Assembly (NCBI RefSeq): GCF_000003855.2
Contig: NW_003101641.1
Location: 85,978-149,977, forward strand
Length of the DNA: 64,000 nt
Source: Blastomyces gilchristii SLH14081
Lineage: Eukaryota > Ascomycota > Eurotiomycetes > Onygenales > Ajellomycetaceae
Direction: 5' to 3'
In this document: positions 1 through 12,715 of the stretch, piece after piece
Position numbering within the stretch: the first letter of the stretch is position 1
Layout: every line of letters starts with the position of its first letter
Made by a program: the position numbers and the translations under genes
Notes under the pieces: model-generated
What the model was told of the DNA's origin: nothing
The model's input: only the letters and a program-made list of their open reading frames with translations
Database searches by the model: none

Positions 1-346
1 GGTAATAGAGGAAAGTTTTTCAAAAAGGCGCCTTATGTTTATCAGAAGAAAGAGGGGTTAAGGGGCTGAGTTCTCATACCAGCATTGCATACGAGAATAT
101 CCAACCTATCAGCCCTCCCCCGAATATTCCACGCCGCCCTCCTTACCTATACCATATCTCCCAAATCGCATTGGATAAACTCAGTTCTCTGCATCTCGCA
201 CCAGTCTCCAGCTGAATATGCGGGTTCCTCTTCCAGATATCGACGGTAGCGTCATATTTGTCTCGTCTGCGACTAAAGTATATATAGCTTCGCGATGCCA
301 TAGAGGAGAAGCTGCATGCTTATCCCTAGAGAGATGTTTTTTTTAA

Positions 347-377
<31 letters not shown>

Positions 378-1205
378 TCAGCAACGTCAAAGTGTTGGAT
401 TAGGATATGGGATGGATGAATAGTAGATAAATGAGTACAACAATCGAACTGAAGAGAAAATTTAGAAATCGAACTTTCCTTGTCCAATGCCTGATTGACC
501 TCCCTATTGGGATACGCGTAAAATAATAGCCGGCGACCACAATCGTTAATTGTCTATTGCCTATGGATTAGATGTTGTATCATAGATAGTTGTGCAGATA
601 GATACCCTAGCCACTGCGACCACACGAAACGGGGCTTACAGTGATAATCACAGCCTTCCCATGAAGGTCTGGAACTTGAGATAATGAGAACCTCCGGGAT
701 GTAAATATACCTGTCATCTTCGACGTGTTCTTCTTCCAATTAACGGTTTGTGCAGCATCTTCGTTTGTAGATATAACTTACAGTGTATGTATGTACTTGA
801 AGTTGCGTGGTTTAGTTATACGGCGTATGAGGCGGATATACTCATTTAAGCTAAATAAACATATTGGGAAAGCCACCCTTGCATGAAGCAAGCTGACGGG
901 TTGACATTGAAAATCAGGAGCTTGAAAATAAGTAGAAATTCCCATGGATATTCGATGTTGAATTATATAGAATCTATCATGCTACATTAATAGCCAGAGG
1001 TAATTAAGTCATCGTCATATCTCCAGGGGTTTGTTATGTTGAAAACAGGTTGGAGCCTCACCACCTTTTTGATGTCGACATCATGGCGCAAATTCTATCT
1101 AAAGAAAGCCCGAAGACCTGACTGACTTGCCATAGGAATGGAGAGAATAAAATACCCAAAACTCAAACACCAGAGCGGCCACCGATGGTTACAGACTAAG
1201 ACAAA
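1..1205. other. Intergenic region downstream of the CBS gene
   Basis: Balanced base composition with no convincing gene. The only open frames are short (for example about 60 codons at 554-739 on the minus strand) and show no recognisable domain. An (AT)n run lies at 347-373. The proximal part presumably holds the 3' UTR and terminator of the cystathionine beta-synthase gene. Confidence 0.6.
347..373. repeat. (AT)n microsatellite
   Basis: About 13 uninterrupted AT dinucleotides in otherwise mixed-composition intergenic DNA. It is a simple-sequence repeat with no further structure. Confidence 0.95.
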
Positions 1206-3026
1206 TCAGCCTTGCACTTTACTCTGGTGTAGCAGCCAGGTCAGTAAATCCACCTTGGTAGCCACAGCCACCGGCTTCATAGCTCCGCTTTCATCCTTCT
1301 CCGTAACAACAGCGGCACTGTTCCATTCGAAAAAACGCTTTAATGCGCTCAGCGGAGTTTCTAGCGTTATTTCAATAAACTGGCGACGCTTCTCTGCGCC
1401 CGGCTCAGATTCAGAACGTGTCGAGCCAGCGAGGAGTTCTGGAGCAGACCGTGAGATATCTCTGGGATCTGTTACTACCTCTGACAACTTCGAGAAGTCA
1501 AACATCACATCGGAAACGGGACTGCTGCTCGTAGCTCTTCCGTGAGAAAGGCGGCTGAGGATATTTCCGAGAGTTACAAGACCAACCAAACGTCTCCCCG
1601 TAGGGGCAAGCACGGGTAATTGATCGAAGCTTTTTTCTCTCATTACCTCGATGGCGGCTTCGCATGTGGAATTTGATAGGATTGTAGTAACTGGCTTTAA
1701 TCTGAGCGCCTTAACTTTGGCCCCTGAGAATGGATCCTTTGGACCGCGTGGTTGCAACTCCGGTGATGGAGGCTCCGTCGGCGGGACCTCTGGAAGTAGA
1801 TCATTCGCCGCAAGCCAGTCATCATCCGCAAACTAAAGGGTAATCAGTACCATTCATATCGACACCACATCCTAGGGCATAATGTAAAAAAGGAAATACC
1901 TTGGTCAGATAGCTTCGAATGCTATCAGGGAGAACAACAACGATAACGTCATCCTGAGTAAAATTGAAGTCTTTGGCTGCCTTTGCAAGACCGGCAATCG
2001 CACTTCCACTACTCCCACCAACGAGAAGGCCCTCTTCAGCTATCAGCCGTCTGGCATACTGGAACGACTCCCTGTCACCCGTCTTATACCATTTGTCAAT
2101 AGTACTACGGTCCAGCACATCAGGAATGAAGTCGTAACCGATGCCTTCTACCTTGTATGGCTCGTTCATGTGCTCCTCGTTCAAAATTTCCGGTAACGCG
2201 AGGACGGAGCCGTGAGGGTCCGCCGCAATGACTTTGATATTGGGATTGTACTTCCTTAGACCACGGGCAACGCCAGTAATCGTACCACCTGTCCCCGCTC
2301 CTGCTACCACAGCCTTGATCTTGCCTTCAGTTTGGGTCCATATTTCCTCCGCTGTGCCATATTCGTGCGCGAGTGGGTTATCTTCATTTCCATACTGGTC
2401 TAAAATGTGGGCGTTTGGTAATTCCTTCTCCAATCGCTTTGCGACACCGATGTGAGATTCTGGAGAGTCGAAGGCGGCTTCTGTTGGTGTTCGGATAATT
2501 GTGGCACCCAATGCACGCAGAACGGAAACCTTTTCAGCGGACATCTTCTCTGGGAGAGTGATTATAGTTTTATAACCTGCCGGTGTATAACGTAAACCGT
2601 TAGAGAGCTGGGACAACCGATCGACAGAAGGAGTACACGCGACTCAGGATTACAACTCACCTTTCACTGCAGCAACAAGAGCAAGTCCAATACCCCTAAT
2701 CACCAATTGTAGTCAGTCAACCGATCTTAATCCAATTGGCTCCAGCCAACATGGGCATATCCGGTTATCACTCACGTATTTCCACTTGTAGGCTCAATCA
2801 GCGTATCACCTGGCTTTATTCTTCCCTTGCGCTCGGCCTCCTCAATCATGCGCAGTGCAATCCGATCTTTGACACTACCCCCCGCATTGAAGTATTCCAA
2901 TTTAGCATAAACAGTCGCTTTGATACCCAGACTCTTGGGCACCTTGTTGAGGCGGACTAGCGGGGTATTGCCGATTTGTTGCGTGATGGATTCCATCACC
3001 ACTGGAGGGTTCGTTTTGGTAGACAT
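1206..3026 (-). CDS. CYS4: Cystathionine beta-synthase, four exons
   Basis: PLP enzyme of transsulfuration that condenses serine and homocysteine to cystathionine, expected in the cytosol. My model joins exons 3026-2776, 2695-2661, 2576-1900 and 1832-1206. All three introns (80, 84 and 67 bp) are GT-AG, and the exons sum to 1590 nt (529 aa plus a TGA stop). The PLP lysine is K53 in GGSVKDR; PTSGNTGIG follows at about residues 79-87, and AGTGGT and GGSSGSA further on. The last 150 or so residues form a pair of CBS (Bateman) domains, which separates it from plain cysteine synthase. There is no N-terminal heme-binding extension, as in yeast Cys4; the length is close to the fungal norm. The start is the first ATG, followed at once by the conserved [14 protein letters not shown]. 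In Aspergillus the orthologue is called mecA. It lies downstream of, and on the same strand as, the hydrolase gene. Confidence 0.95.
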
Positions 3027-3610
3027 TGTCGCGGGGTGTAGATATGAGTGGACAATGAAACTGAGAGAGAGAGAGAAGGGCGAGAAGTAACGGAGGACGG
3101 AAAAAGTAAAGAAAAAGGTAGAATAGTTAGAGCGAGGTATGCCACCTTAGGTGAAGCAGGGCGGGTGTTGCCGATAATAACGGAGGTGTTTTTTTCGGCC
3201 TTCAGCAAAACTTCAGATGGGGCCGGACTGCCCTAGCTCGCCGATGCAAACCGCTTTGTGAAGTCAAGCATGAGAAAAGTATGTAAGAGGGGAACTCCAA
3301 CATCTCAACAAGGTCATAATATTTCTAGAAAGGAGATAAAGATAAATCACTGCGACTGAATGCCTATACGTGGTCATCCTGAATTAAATGTATGTGGTGA
3401 TGTGGCAATGCTCGCTTTTTCACAACTTTGTCTGAGCTAAAAAGGCTATTTTGAAGGCATATTATTGAAGGGTGTATGTGGAACTTCAACGATTTCATTG
3501 ATATCAAATAAGTCACTCGGAATGAGTTAAATACATGGATACAAATTTGCGGTCCTTCTACATCGCACATCGGATGCTGCTCAGCTCTATGGTCAACCAG
3601 CCGATACAAT
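3027..3610 (-). promoter_or_regulatory. Intergenic region upstream of CBS
   Basis: This 584-bp spacer lies between the CBS start codon and the hydrolase stop codon. It must hold the CBS promoter and 5' UTR and the hydrolase 3' end. A purine-rich stretch (GA repeats on the plus strand, about 3060-3120) sits just upstream of the CBS ATG. I see no binding site I can name. Confidence 0.5.
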
Positions 3611-4714
3611 CTAAGATACTAACCCATCAATGAATGCCAGTAGGTCCTGAAGAAGTTGTTCACGATGCGTGATATACAGGCCTGTCAAGGGACGAAATTG
3701 ATTAGCAAAGGAGGGATACAAAAGATGAAATACCAATTACAACATTGGTTGGAAATAAAAGAATGAGACAAATGATTCACGCACCATGAGCACCCGACTC
3801 ATACTTCCTGGCCACCGTCCTGGGAATCATATCCTTGATGATTTGGGTGCTGGACTCATAGGGACAACCCATGTCCTGATCTCCATGAACGCACATGATG
3901 GGAACATCAGTTTCCGCACCAAGTTTTCGCAAGCGGTCCGTGAAATCCACGCTCGTGATGATCTGGACACAGCGCTCGATGGCGAGGGAATCGGCCTGGG
4001 CAACAATGCCTTCCACCCGGCGGAGCGTGCATTCTGATACTTTGCGGTCTGACGAGAGTACAGCTAGTGATAGCGGGAGAGCTTCATGGGTGTAATCAGC
4101 CCGTGAAGCACGGAATCCTTCGACAATCGATCCCCACACCTCGCGCGATGGTGCCGTAGGGTTTTCCGGAGTGTTCAGGGGAAATGGAAGTGCGGGACCT
4201 ATCCAGAAGAATCCCTATATATATCGACCGTCCGTTCGTGTTAGTGAAATTATCGTAAAACTTGCTAATTGCTAATGGGAATGTTTCGACATACCTTGCA
4301 GTTACTTCTGACATATTCGCTGCGCTCGTACGCCAGCAGAGTTTCTCCTGGGCCCATACTGGCTGCCACAAATACAAAAGGCCGGATATCAAGTTTCTCC
4401 AATAGATAGACCGTGTCCTGAGCGAAGACGTCATAGTCTATCTGCTCCTTGCCCGGTTCGGCACCGTTCCAGTCACTCTGACCGAAACCACGGCGATCAG
4501 GGGCAATGCATCTGAATCGATAAGTCTCGCAAAGGGGTAGAGTCTGTTGCTCAAACATCAGCGAAGACATTGGCCATCCATGGATGAATACCAGTGCGGG
4601 CTTCTGTTTGCCTGCATAGGTTTTGTCCACTCTGAATGGCGGGGGATTGCTTGTAGGTTGGTAATCCCTATAGAAGAGCTCGGCTCCGTCAAAAGGGCTG
4701 GTGAAGCGAGGCAT
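3611..4714 (-). CDS. Alpha/beta hydrolase fold protein, three exons
   Basis: Soluble serine-hydrolase-like enzyme of the alpha/beta hydrolase 1 family (epoxide hydrolase, haloperoxidase and esterase group); the substrate cannot be told from sequence. The model joins exons 4714-4295, 4214-3785 and 3681-3611, with GT-AG introns of 80 and 103 bp, giving 921 nt or 306 aa. Stopping at 3777 would end the protein just after the catalytic-histidine motif; splicing to the small third exon adds a typical C-terminal helix (LYITHREQLLQDLL). Visible motifs are HGWP at residues 45-48 (oxyanion hole), the nucleophile elbow AASMG with S119 (first glycine replaced by alanine), HGDQD at 250-254 with D252 or D254 as the acid, and H283 in GAHG. 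There is no signal peptide or membrane segment. It is the last apparently intact gene before the AT-rich block. Confidence 0.88.
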
Positions 4715-5686
4715 GTTAAGGTAGCAATAAAAGCAATAGATGATTATTTGGTATTCTCTGGGTGCTGGAAATCGTTTTGATATTGAATTACTCGTCAGCT
4801 TTGTGAGGAAACAGGGGCGATATCAGCAGCGGTGTGGAGTTGGCTTTCATAATATATTCTTGCGACGATGTTAAATACAAAATATAACGAGCGCAACTGT
4901 TGGCTTTCGTTATTTAAGGTCATGTTTCAGGCAGATGCCCATGTGTATTTTGCACGTCAACTCTTTGGCAAGCACCAGTTGGTTCCCCGCGCAGTAGTTA
5001 AATATACGAGATTCCGTCCTCACACCTCATAACGTTATGGCTAGAAAGACCAGTACGGAAGACTTTTCACCATAGAAACTCTCAACCACCACAACAAAAT
5101 TGTGGATTTGGTGGCTTAAGGGATACGAGCGATGATGTGATAGAGTTCTTCTGTTGAAATATGCAAAGGTTGAATGGAGTCAAAGGCTGTCGGTAGTTAA
5201 AGAATTGGTTTCTGGTTGTTCATTCATTTCAACGCTCAAGTATGAGTTGATTGATAGCACAAGAAACTGCTGACTTTTGCGTCCTATTCCAGACATCAGC
5301 AATTTCAGCTGAGCGGCTTTGACCCAGCTTCAACCTTTTTTTCCTTTCTAGGAACTGGGATTGAGCGGTTTATCCCTTAATGTAACGATTTAGCCGGGGT
5401 TAGTTTCGGGGGGTTTGCGCCGCGCTTTGTTTTCAGCAATCGTTCGCCATGCATCCTTCTGGCCATCATTGGATCACAGCTAACGTTAGGCATAGTAATC
5501 ACTAACATATGTACGGAGTAATGGATATAACGTAGCTGTAGGTGGGAAAGATTGATCCTTCTATGATTATGGGAGCAGCTAGCTACGTTATAACGTGACT
5601 CACCACCCAACAAACTCATCCACCCAACGAACTCCAAAAAGCACTTTATAGAGCTGTTAATTTTCAACCATAGCATAACAATGCAA
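4715..5686. other. Intergenic region at the edge of the AT-rich block
   Basis: Unmutated sequence with no gene I can support. It contains the hydrolase promoter, one TACGGAGTA motif (5512-5520) and an inverted repeat (5526-5592). A 99-codon minus-strand frame at 5377-5676 has no recognisable domain and is probably chance. Confidence 0.5.
5526..5592. repeat. Imperfect inverted repeat
   Basis: A perfect 12-bp arm, TATAACGTAGCT at 5526-5537, pairs with AGCTACGTTATA at 5581-5592 across a 43-bp loop. It could be a short foldback element or the remnant of a miniature element. No target duplication is apparent. Confidence 0.55.
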
Positions 5687-5732
5687 TAAGATATTAATAA
5701 AATATCTTAATGCACACGAGCCTCTGTGTGCA
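5687..5732. repeat. Two adjacent hairpins at the composition border
   Basis: Hairpin one has a 9-bp stem (TAAGATATT, 5687-5695, with AATATCTTA, 5701-5709) and a 5-nt loop. Hairpin two has a 7-bp stem (TGCACAC, 5711-5717, with GTGTGCA, 5726-5732) and an 8-nt loop. They sit where normal DNA gives way to hypermutated DNA and where the 3' end of the minus-strand Helitron should be. Helitrons carry a subterminal hairpin before a CTRR end, but I could not find a clean CTRR here. Confidence 0.55.
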
Positions 5733-7385
5733 AAGATGTTGCAGAGCTAAGCTCAAAACAGAAGGCCCTGCAAGATTGATTTTACAGCTTATTATTAATA
5801 ATAATAGAAGGGATAGAACTGTAAAAACATATAGAGATTCATTTTTCAGTGCAAAAGCATCAGCTAACTAAGCAAGGAAAAAAACAAAAAACACTTCACT
5901 CTGCCCTGCTGACTCATATGTCATTCTCAAGAACAGTTTGAGTGATCTGAAAAAGGCTTGTAATAGTTCTGAATTTGGTCTTCAGAACTGCATTCTTCTT
6001 GCACAGAGTCTCATTTTCAATATAAAGAGTCAAAATCTCAATATCACAATCATCAACTGACTCAATACTTACTGTCTGTTTTTTCAAGATTCTAGTCTCT
6101 GTATTCTCAGCTGCAGAGTACTTCTTGAATGAACTTTTCTTCTTAACTTTCTTTCTCTTTTCATTCTTCTATTTCTTTTCTTTCACTTTATCATTCTTCT
6201 TACTGACATTGACTATATATAACTATTAGTTAATTGTATTAAAATTGATATATTTCATATTGAAAAGTGACTCACTTCTATGATAAGAGTAGTAACTTTC
6301 AGTGCTATTATAATAATAACTGATACAAGCTTTATAACATTAATTCAGAGCACTGAGATAGATGATAAAAGAGTCTTCTCTTCTAATACAGTGACTGTAG
6401 AGAACTGTAAAAACAGCACTATGAGATTATAGAAGAAGAACTTTATAATTTGTATTGATTTTTATATTAATCTGATAACTCTTTCATAAGACTGACTTAT
6501 AAGTATAAAGCAATTTGATGAGAGTCTGTAGCTTCTTTAACAGCTTCTCAGACATTCTTTCAGTCAAATGAGTCAACAGTTGACTTGATAATCTAGAACT
6601 GACAGACACAGCAGAGACAGACGCAGACATAGATACAGAACTGAGAATGAGATTAACAGCTGATAGCTCAGCAGACTGAACAAGGTTATTAAGAACTGTG
6701 CTGACTGTTAGAATTGCAATTTTCATCATTTTAAGAATCTTACTTACAATAAACATGTTTTGAAATATTATTTTCAATTATAATAACAGTATTGATGATT
6801 TTTTAAACTTCTGATAAATTAATAGAGATAAATAACATGATTTCTGAAAAAAAAAAAAACAGCTGATAGAGATGAGAGATGAGAGATAAGATAAATTCTT
6901 CAAAGAGAAAGAGAATACTCTGAGATTCATTTACTTTCTCTTATACATGTGTTGATAGCTGTAAGAATTCAATATCTCTTATCACATAATACAATACAGA
7001 TCTTAATAACACAGGCCTTAGAAGATTCTTGATCTCTCAGATTAAAAATATTATTATATTAAATCTAGACTGTATAGATCAATATTCAGATTATTTTAAT
7101 ATCTTTTATAGACTGCTAACTGCTCATTCTCAGATTCAGTGATTATAATAGAATTAACTGCAATAGATTTATTAAATTCAATGATTGAATTCAGTGAATC
7201 TGCAAGTAGAACAGATGAAAAGAATGATAGAACAGAGAATGAAGAACTTGTAGTAATAAAGAATGAGTGAATGAGCAGATTAAATATGAACTATGAAAAA
7301 GATGAAATAAAGAGCAGATGAAGTTATATAGAATATAGATTAGCAGAGATCTACAAAAAGAAAAGAAATATAACTTAGTTATCTA

Positions 7386-7700
7386 TTAACTTTGATATCT
7401 TGTATAATCAATCTCATGCATCTGCATGCTTCTGCTTACTTCACTATCAGGCTGATGAAATCTGAAATAATCAAAGAGTTGTTCAAATAGAAGATCTTGA
7501 TATATTTTAACCTGTGAAACCACAACATATGTGAGACCAGCCTGAAATTTAGTCTTGAAAATATTAAGAACAGTCTGATCAAGTGATAATTCTTGAGATT
7601 TATAAACAGTAATAATATATGCAACTGTAATAGAGAACTGTGTGTGACTGCAGACTTGATTAATATGAGAAAAGTCATAACAGCTGCAGAAGATAGGCAC
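7386..7700 (-). pseudogene. Helitron PIF1-like helicase C-terminal fragment
   Basis: A 104-codon open stretch matching the C-terminal helicase motifs of Helitron PIF1 proteins: a VAYIITVYKSQ block (motif V, canonical form with HKSQG) followed by TYVVVSQVK (motif VI, normally VSR). The glycine after KSQ and the arginine of VSR are replaced by residues that fit G-to-A mutation on the coding strand. It is the best-preserved part of the helicase. The upstream helicase motifs are broken by stops. Confidence 0.8.
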
Positions 7701-9638
7701 AAGTTTAAGATTCTCTCATTTCAAATAAGCAGAGCTGTCATATTTGTCAAAATTAATTAGCAGTGTAAATGAAGAATCTTGACAGAGATTCTTCACATCT
7801 GAACTTTATACAATATTATGAAAAGTCTTAAGAGCACTGTTAACAAGGCTGCAGTCTGTTCAAATATTCTGTAGAAGTATGATTTAACAGCTGATAAAGA
7901 GAGAAAGATTCTGATAAAGATTGTCAGTCTTATCAGAATCTAACTGAGAAGTGTCTATATCAATATTTATAACCTGAATATTAATAACAGGTTGTTTATG
8001 ACTTCAAATAGCATTATTATTATAGGCATGAATATAATGCTTCTTTGTATAAATGTGAATTGTATTCTCAAAGACTGAGACTTCATGAGGGATAAGAGTC
8101 TGCACACACTTTGAAAGAAACTCTCAATCATTCAGAGTTAACTGATCAAGATGAAGATTTTTCAAGATCTTACAGAACTGACAGCTGATGACATCTTCAC
8201 TCACTTATTATTAAATCACAGTAAGTTGAATGATTTTACTAAAAGTCAAGTAGATTTGATAGCTCTGAATGTCTTCTTTATAATCAATACATTCATTATA
8301 ATAGAGTGAAGTTTGAAAAACAGATAAGAGCTGATAGAAATCTTCACTGAGAATGATACTGAGATTATTAAAATGAGCATTCTTGTGAGAGAATATGTAA
8401 TGACAGGCCTGATTAATTCATGAAAGTTGCTGTAAATCAATCATTGACTTTTCATCAATTAACAGATAGTGAACATCCTTAAAAAGGGCCTGCAAAGATC
8501 AAAGATTTTGAGGGTTGAGTGATTTATATGATATATTCTTATGTATGAGAAGTCAAAATAATGCATATAAGATTCAAGTGTTAATGAAGTAAGCAGCTAC
8601 ATCAGTTGACATGGCTTGAATAATTGAGGTTGAGAGATCTTGAGCCTCTGCAAGATTTTGAAGAGTTGTAGATAAAATCATAATCAGATAAGTTTTATCA
8701 GTGTCATCTTTACTATCTAGATTAATTAATAAAGGATCTGAAGATCTGCTGTTAAGAATCTCAGTATAATGATAGAGAATAGTGTTATGAAGAAGATGTT
8801 GATCAGGGCCTAGAGTCTTGAGTGAGTCATATTCATGAAGAGTAGTATCTGCAGAGAAGTCAGCCTTTATATTATTTTAAAATTCAGTGTCAAGATTGAT
8901 ATAAGTGTCAACATGAGAGCTTCAATCATAGTTGAAATCTAAGAACTGATGACCAAGCTGTTCACAGTTTCAGGTGTCAATGAGGCCATCATTATCACAC
9001 TGTGGGTTTTGATAGATGAGTAATACTCAAGAGAGATCAAGCTTCTCTTCATCATTCTGATCATCTTCAAACTCAGGTTCTGATTCTGACATATCTTCAT
9101 CATAGACATCAACTGAGTAATTATGAGAAAGACAGTAATAATTAAAGACCTCTGTAAAAGAGAGTCAAGAAGTGAAGAGATCAATAATCTTGAGATCTTC
9201 AATTTAATAAAAAGAGTGATGAAGAAGAAGTTTGACACAAGCATAGTTCTCTGAATCAGTTTCAAACTGATAAACAGAAAAGTAGATCAACACTCAGGAT
9301 TTTATATGAAGATTTCTCTTAATTTGATGACTGTGAGAAAAGATTTAAAGAAATTCAAGAAATGAAAGATCTTCAAATTCAGTTGACTGCTGCTTATATT
9401 TTTTTAAAAAGAATGAACTACATTATAATTCATCAGATTCAAGAATATAGCTATGACAATATTGAGATTTGAGCTGATAATCAACTGCAATTGACTTGTG
9501 AGAACTCATTTGTAAAGAAAGATTTAAAAGAAGATGATAAATCTTCTAAGCAGATCAATCACACTCATCAATGAGCTGATTCATAAGTTTAATAACTGTA
9601 GAGAGCAGTGAGTGACTTGAACTAACTCTTGAAATCAC

Positions 9639-9839
9639 TCATTGAACAATCTGATGATAGGATTCTATGTCTGTTTCAGCCTTGACAATGTACTTAGACA
9701 GATAATTAAGAATGGCACAGCTGCTAGTGCAGAGAACAATGTCAGTATTTACTAGCCAGCTAACTGTAATCAATCTGTTATAGTTATTGAGAATTGAGTT
9801 GTTACAATGAGAATGCAGCTGATAATATCTACTATTCAA
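9639..9839 (-). pseudogene. Helitron Rep-domain downstream block
   Basis: A 66-codon open stretch with NNYNRLITVSWLVNTDI, then a cysteine, then LNYLSKYIVKAET. This is the conserved segment between the HUH nuclease and the helicase in fungal Helitrons (canonical: YNR, GNTD, YxxKYxSKAE). It supports the Helitron call independently of the helicase fragment. Confidence 0.78.
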
Positions 9840-11225
9840 AGATTTGAGAATAGCACAGTTAGTTCAGCATTCATGTGAGAAGTGAAATCAGTAACATAGA
9901 TTATCAGTGACCTGATGTTTACAAATGCAGTACTTTTCACTACAGTGATGATATTGAACACAGTTGAGAACTGCAGATAAATGTTCAATGACATTCATCT
10001 AATCAGAATGACTGAGGAAAAGGAATGACTGTGCATCTTCAGACTGAGTGTGATTAAGCTCAGAATTCTCAGTTATAATAATGATGTCTCAGTAGTCAGC
10101 AAAGGCTTGATGAGAGTCTTCATCTATATCAAGTTCAGGATTCAGCACATTCTTACATTAAAATACACTATATGAGTGCACTGATTCATGATCTTGTCAC
10201 TCATAATGAGTTCAGTGATCTAGGATTTTGAAATTCAGATCTAGAATCTTTTCCTTGAAGATTGTAAGTTATAGATGCAAGTAATATATGACTATAGTGA
10301 AATAGTCATGAATACTATCTCTTACAAACTTCAACCTCTCAAGATCAGTGCTGTGCTTTTAAATAATATAGTCAGAAAAGTGATGCATCAGATCATTTCA
10401 GTGATGATCTGTGACTGAGAGAGTAAGAAATAGATGTGAAGATCTGATATTTTGAACATAGACTTATAGCTGATGATATTTTATATCTTAAAAAGAATGA
10501 GTTTCATGAAGACTCTCTGCAAACTATGTAAGTGAATTCAAAATCATAGCAGATTGTGAAGTGTCAGCAGTAAAAGCAGTCTGTAGCTTCTCTAGAGTGA
10601 GATTCTTAATAAGAGAGTCAGTTTGATTGTAGAAAAAGCAGTCCTGATTATTAATCTATCTATGAAATAGAGAATTGAAAAGAACATATTGAAAACAGCT
10701 ATAATGAGCAAAGCAGCTATCATGATATTTAAGAAGAAACTGCATGTAATCTGCAAGACTAATTATTCTTTATCTAGAGAGAATGAATTCAGCTTCATCT
10801 TGTGAGAAAAGTATTGAAAAGATCTAAGAAAAGAGTGAATGAGTGTTGTTAAACTTACTAAGTAATGTATTATAGATCAAAGACAGAGTGAGATGATCAA
10901 TCTATTCTTACTGTGATATTTCAAGTTCATGATGAAGTTACTCAACTTCAGACTGTGAGATCAAAAGATCTGAAACATCAGAGTATTCAGATAAGATATT
11001 CAAGTTATCAAGGTTTAAATAATTCTCATTCTCAATAGCTATTAATTCTTGTTTATCAAGCTTGTGAAAAGAAATCTGATCAGAGACATCTTTATTTTCA
11101 GATAACTGATTTTAAGTCTCTTCATCAATTACAATATTCTGATAATCAGAATGATTTTTATAGAGATAGATTAGTCATTGAGTAATAGTTTCTTTACAAA
11201 CTATGAAATCTTGATGAAACTGATA

Positions 11226-11564
11226 TTACAAGCAGGGATCTGCATTTGAATTTAAAGACTTTAATATAATAACATCAAGATTCTTAGAAAGAAGTGAGAG
11301 AGTGTTATAAACACAGTCAGTGTCTCTAAGAAAGCTAACAACATGATCTTTATACTTATACTGATGTTCTCTGACTTGATGAACCTCAATGAAGACATGC
11401 ATGTGTGAAATTAACATCTCTTCAACCTGACTGAGAACAGAGAGATCTGAATCAAGATCATCAGAATCAAGGTTATTCTCTTGAGAGAATAAAAACAGCT
11501 TATCAGACAGCTGTCTTAAATTAACAGCATAATAATGAGTATAAATATCATCTTGAAGATTCAT
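11226..11564 (-). pseudogene. Helitron N-terminal helitron-like domain fragment
   Basis: A 112-codon open stretch containing EHQYKYKDHVVSFLRDTDCV and, 20 or so residues on, LDVIILKS. This matches the conserved region upstream of the Rep nuclease in Helitron proteins (pattern QYGYxGHVINFxQD, LPxxLDIxVLR). It lies 5' of the Rep block on the same strand, as expected. Confidence 0.75.
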
Positions 11565-12569
11565 TCTAAATCAGTGAATTCAACAACAGCTACAGATCTT
11601 CATCTGTAAATCTTTAAGTATGTGATGAAATTCCTGCATATACTATCAATTATCAGAATTAACAGCTGAATCTATAAGATAAGTAGAACTCTGAGAGTTC
11701 ATCAGAGAATCTGAGATAATTACAGTCTGTAACTGATTATATTTCTGAAGAATTATAAGAGCTTCTATATTTGATATATCAATTGAGCTTTCAGATTATA
11801 TAGAGTGCTGAGATGTTAAGAGACTGTTAACTCTTCTATTAAGTTAATTAATAAATAAATCTGCAGAACTCTGAGAAACAGAACTTTGAGAAGTTGAGAG
11901 TAAGAAAAATAATATAAAAGATGTCTGCAGCAGAAGCATGCCTGTAAAAGTGAAATGAGATTGACTTGAAAATGAGTTGAATAATGACACAGATAATTGA
12001 TGAAAGGTTGAAGAGAGATCTGCAGAACTAGAAGATGAATTAATTATCAAAGATAACAGCTGCAGCTGTTTTCTCAATTGAGTTAAGAATAAAGTTGATA
12101 AGAGATGTTTTCTATAATGTCTGATAACACAGTAAGCTCTTTGAATGATAATTTTCTTTTTACAGACTACTGTTAATGAAGATGCATCAGAACTATGAAT
12201 CTCACAGTGATAAAACTTAATCTTAGATGACATGTCTGTTGCAATAGACTGTTCACAGGCTCAAGAGACTGCTGTTGATTGCATGAAGTATTAACATGTC
12301 TGAGATGATGAGAGAAGTTCAGGCTCATTTATCACAGAATCTGTGACTATAGAAGAATCTGGTTTCACTGCATGCATCTGTTTACAGTTCTACACAGTGT
12401 AAAGAGATAATCAGTGATAGAAAAGGTGTAATGAGAGAAGATTACAATACCTGAGTTCTCTGAGTGCAGCATTGAAGGCAGACAGCTGTAGAAGTAGTAG
12501 AACACTGTAAAGAAATGAATTGGTCAAGAGACTGGTTTTGCAAGCAGCGAACACAGGCTTTTGACGCGT

Positions 12570-12715
12570 TATTCATTCTTGAGAATCTATGAGAGGTGGT
12601 TGATCAGATGCATTATCTATTCAAGAATCTGTACGGAGTAGGTAGTTGATGAGATGTGTGATCTATTATTCAAGAATCTGTACGGAGTAGATGATATGGT
12701 TGATAAGATGAAAGA
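12570..12715. repeat. Three tandem copies of a 48-49 bp unit
   Basis: Imperfect units begin at about 12570, 12618 and 12667. Each has the form TATTCAAGAATCT, then GTACGGAGTAG or a mutated version, then GGTTGATnAGATG. They lie just upstream of the Helitron reading direction, near its expected 5' end, in sequence that retains CpG. They could be part of the element terminus or of a flanking satellite. Confidence 0.7.

Larger units (their letters stand above)
5700..12715 (-). mobile_element. Degenerate Helitron (Rep/PIF1 helicase), minus strand
   Basis: About 7 kb of hypermutated sequence carrying the remains of a RepHel protein. Reading 5' to 3' on the minus strand: a basic, serine-rich N-terminal part (about 12233-11844); the conserved helitron-like N-terminal block (11564-11226, containing YKYKDHVVSFLRD and LDVIILKS); a decayed HUH nuclease region (about 10230-10140) where the second metal-binding histidine has become tyrosine (SVHSYS); the block YNRLITVSWLVNTDI through SKYIVKAET (about 9790-9680); and the PIF1 helicase C-terminus (7700-7386, with VAYIITVYKSQELSLD and TYVVVSQVK). 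There are stops and frame changes throughout. It is non-functional. Neither the TC nor the CTRR terminus could be placed with certainty. Confidence 0.82.

Noticed and set aside
554..739. Short minus-strand open frame
   Set aside because: About 60 codons with no domain or coding bias in intergenic DNA.
1138..1545. 135-codon plus-strand open frame
   Set aside because: It lies antisense to the last CBS exon, which has strong domain evidence; it is a shadow frame.
3777..3784. Hydrolase stop codon at 3777-3779
   Set aside because: Reading on gives a stop one codon after the catalytic-histidine motif, but a GT donor here and an AG acceptor at 3682 restore frame and add a conserved C-terminal helix, so this is intron sequence.
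5377..5676. 99-codon minus-strand open frame upstream of the hydrolase
   Set aside because: No recognisable domain, and it overlaps an inverted repeat; probably chance.
12570..12715. CRISPR array
   Set aside because: Only three imperfect units, with no unique spacers of constant length; and this is a fungal nuclear sequence.
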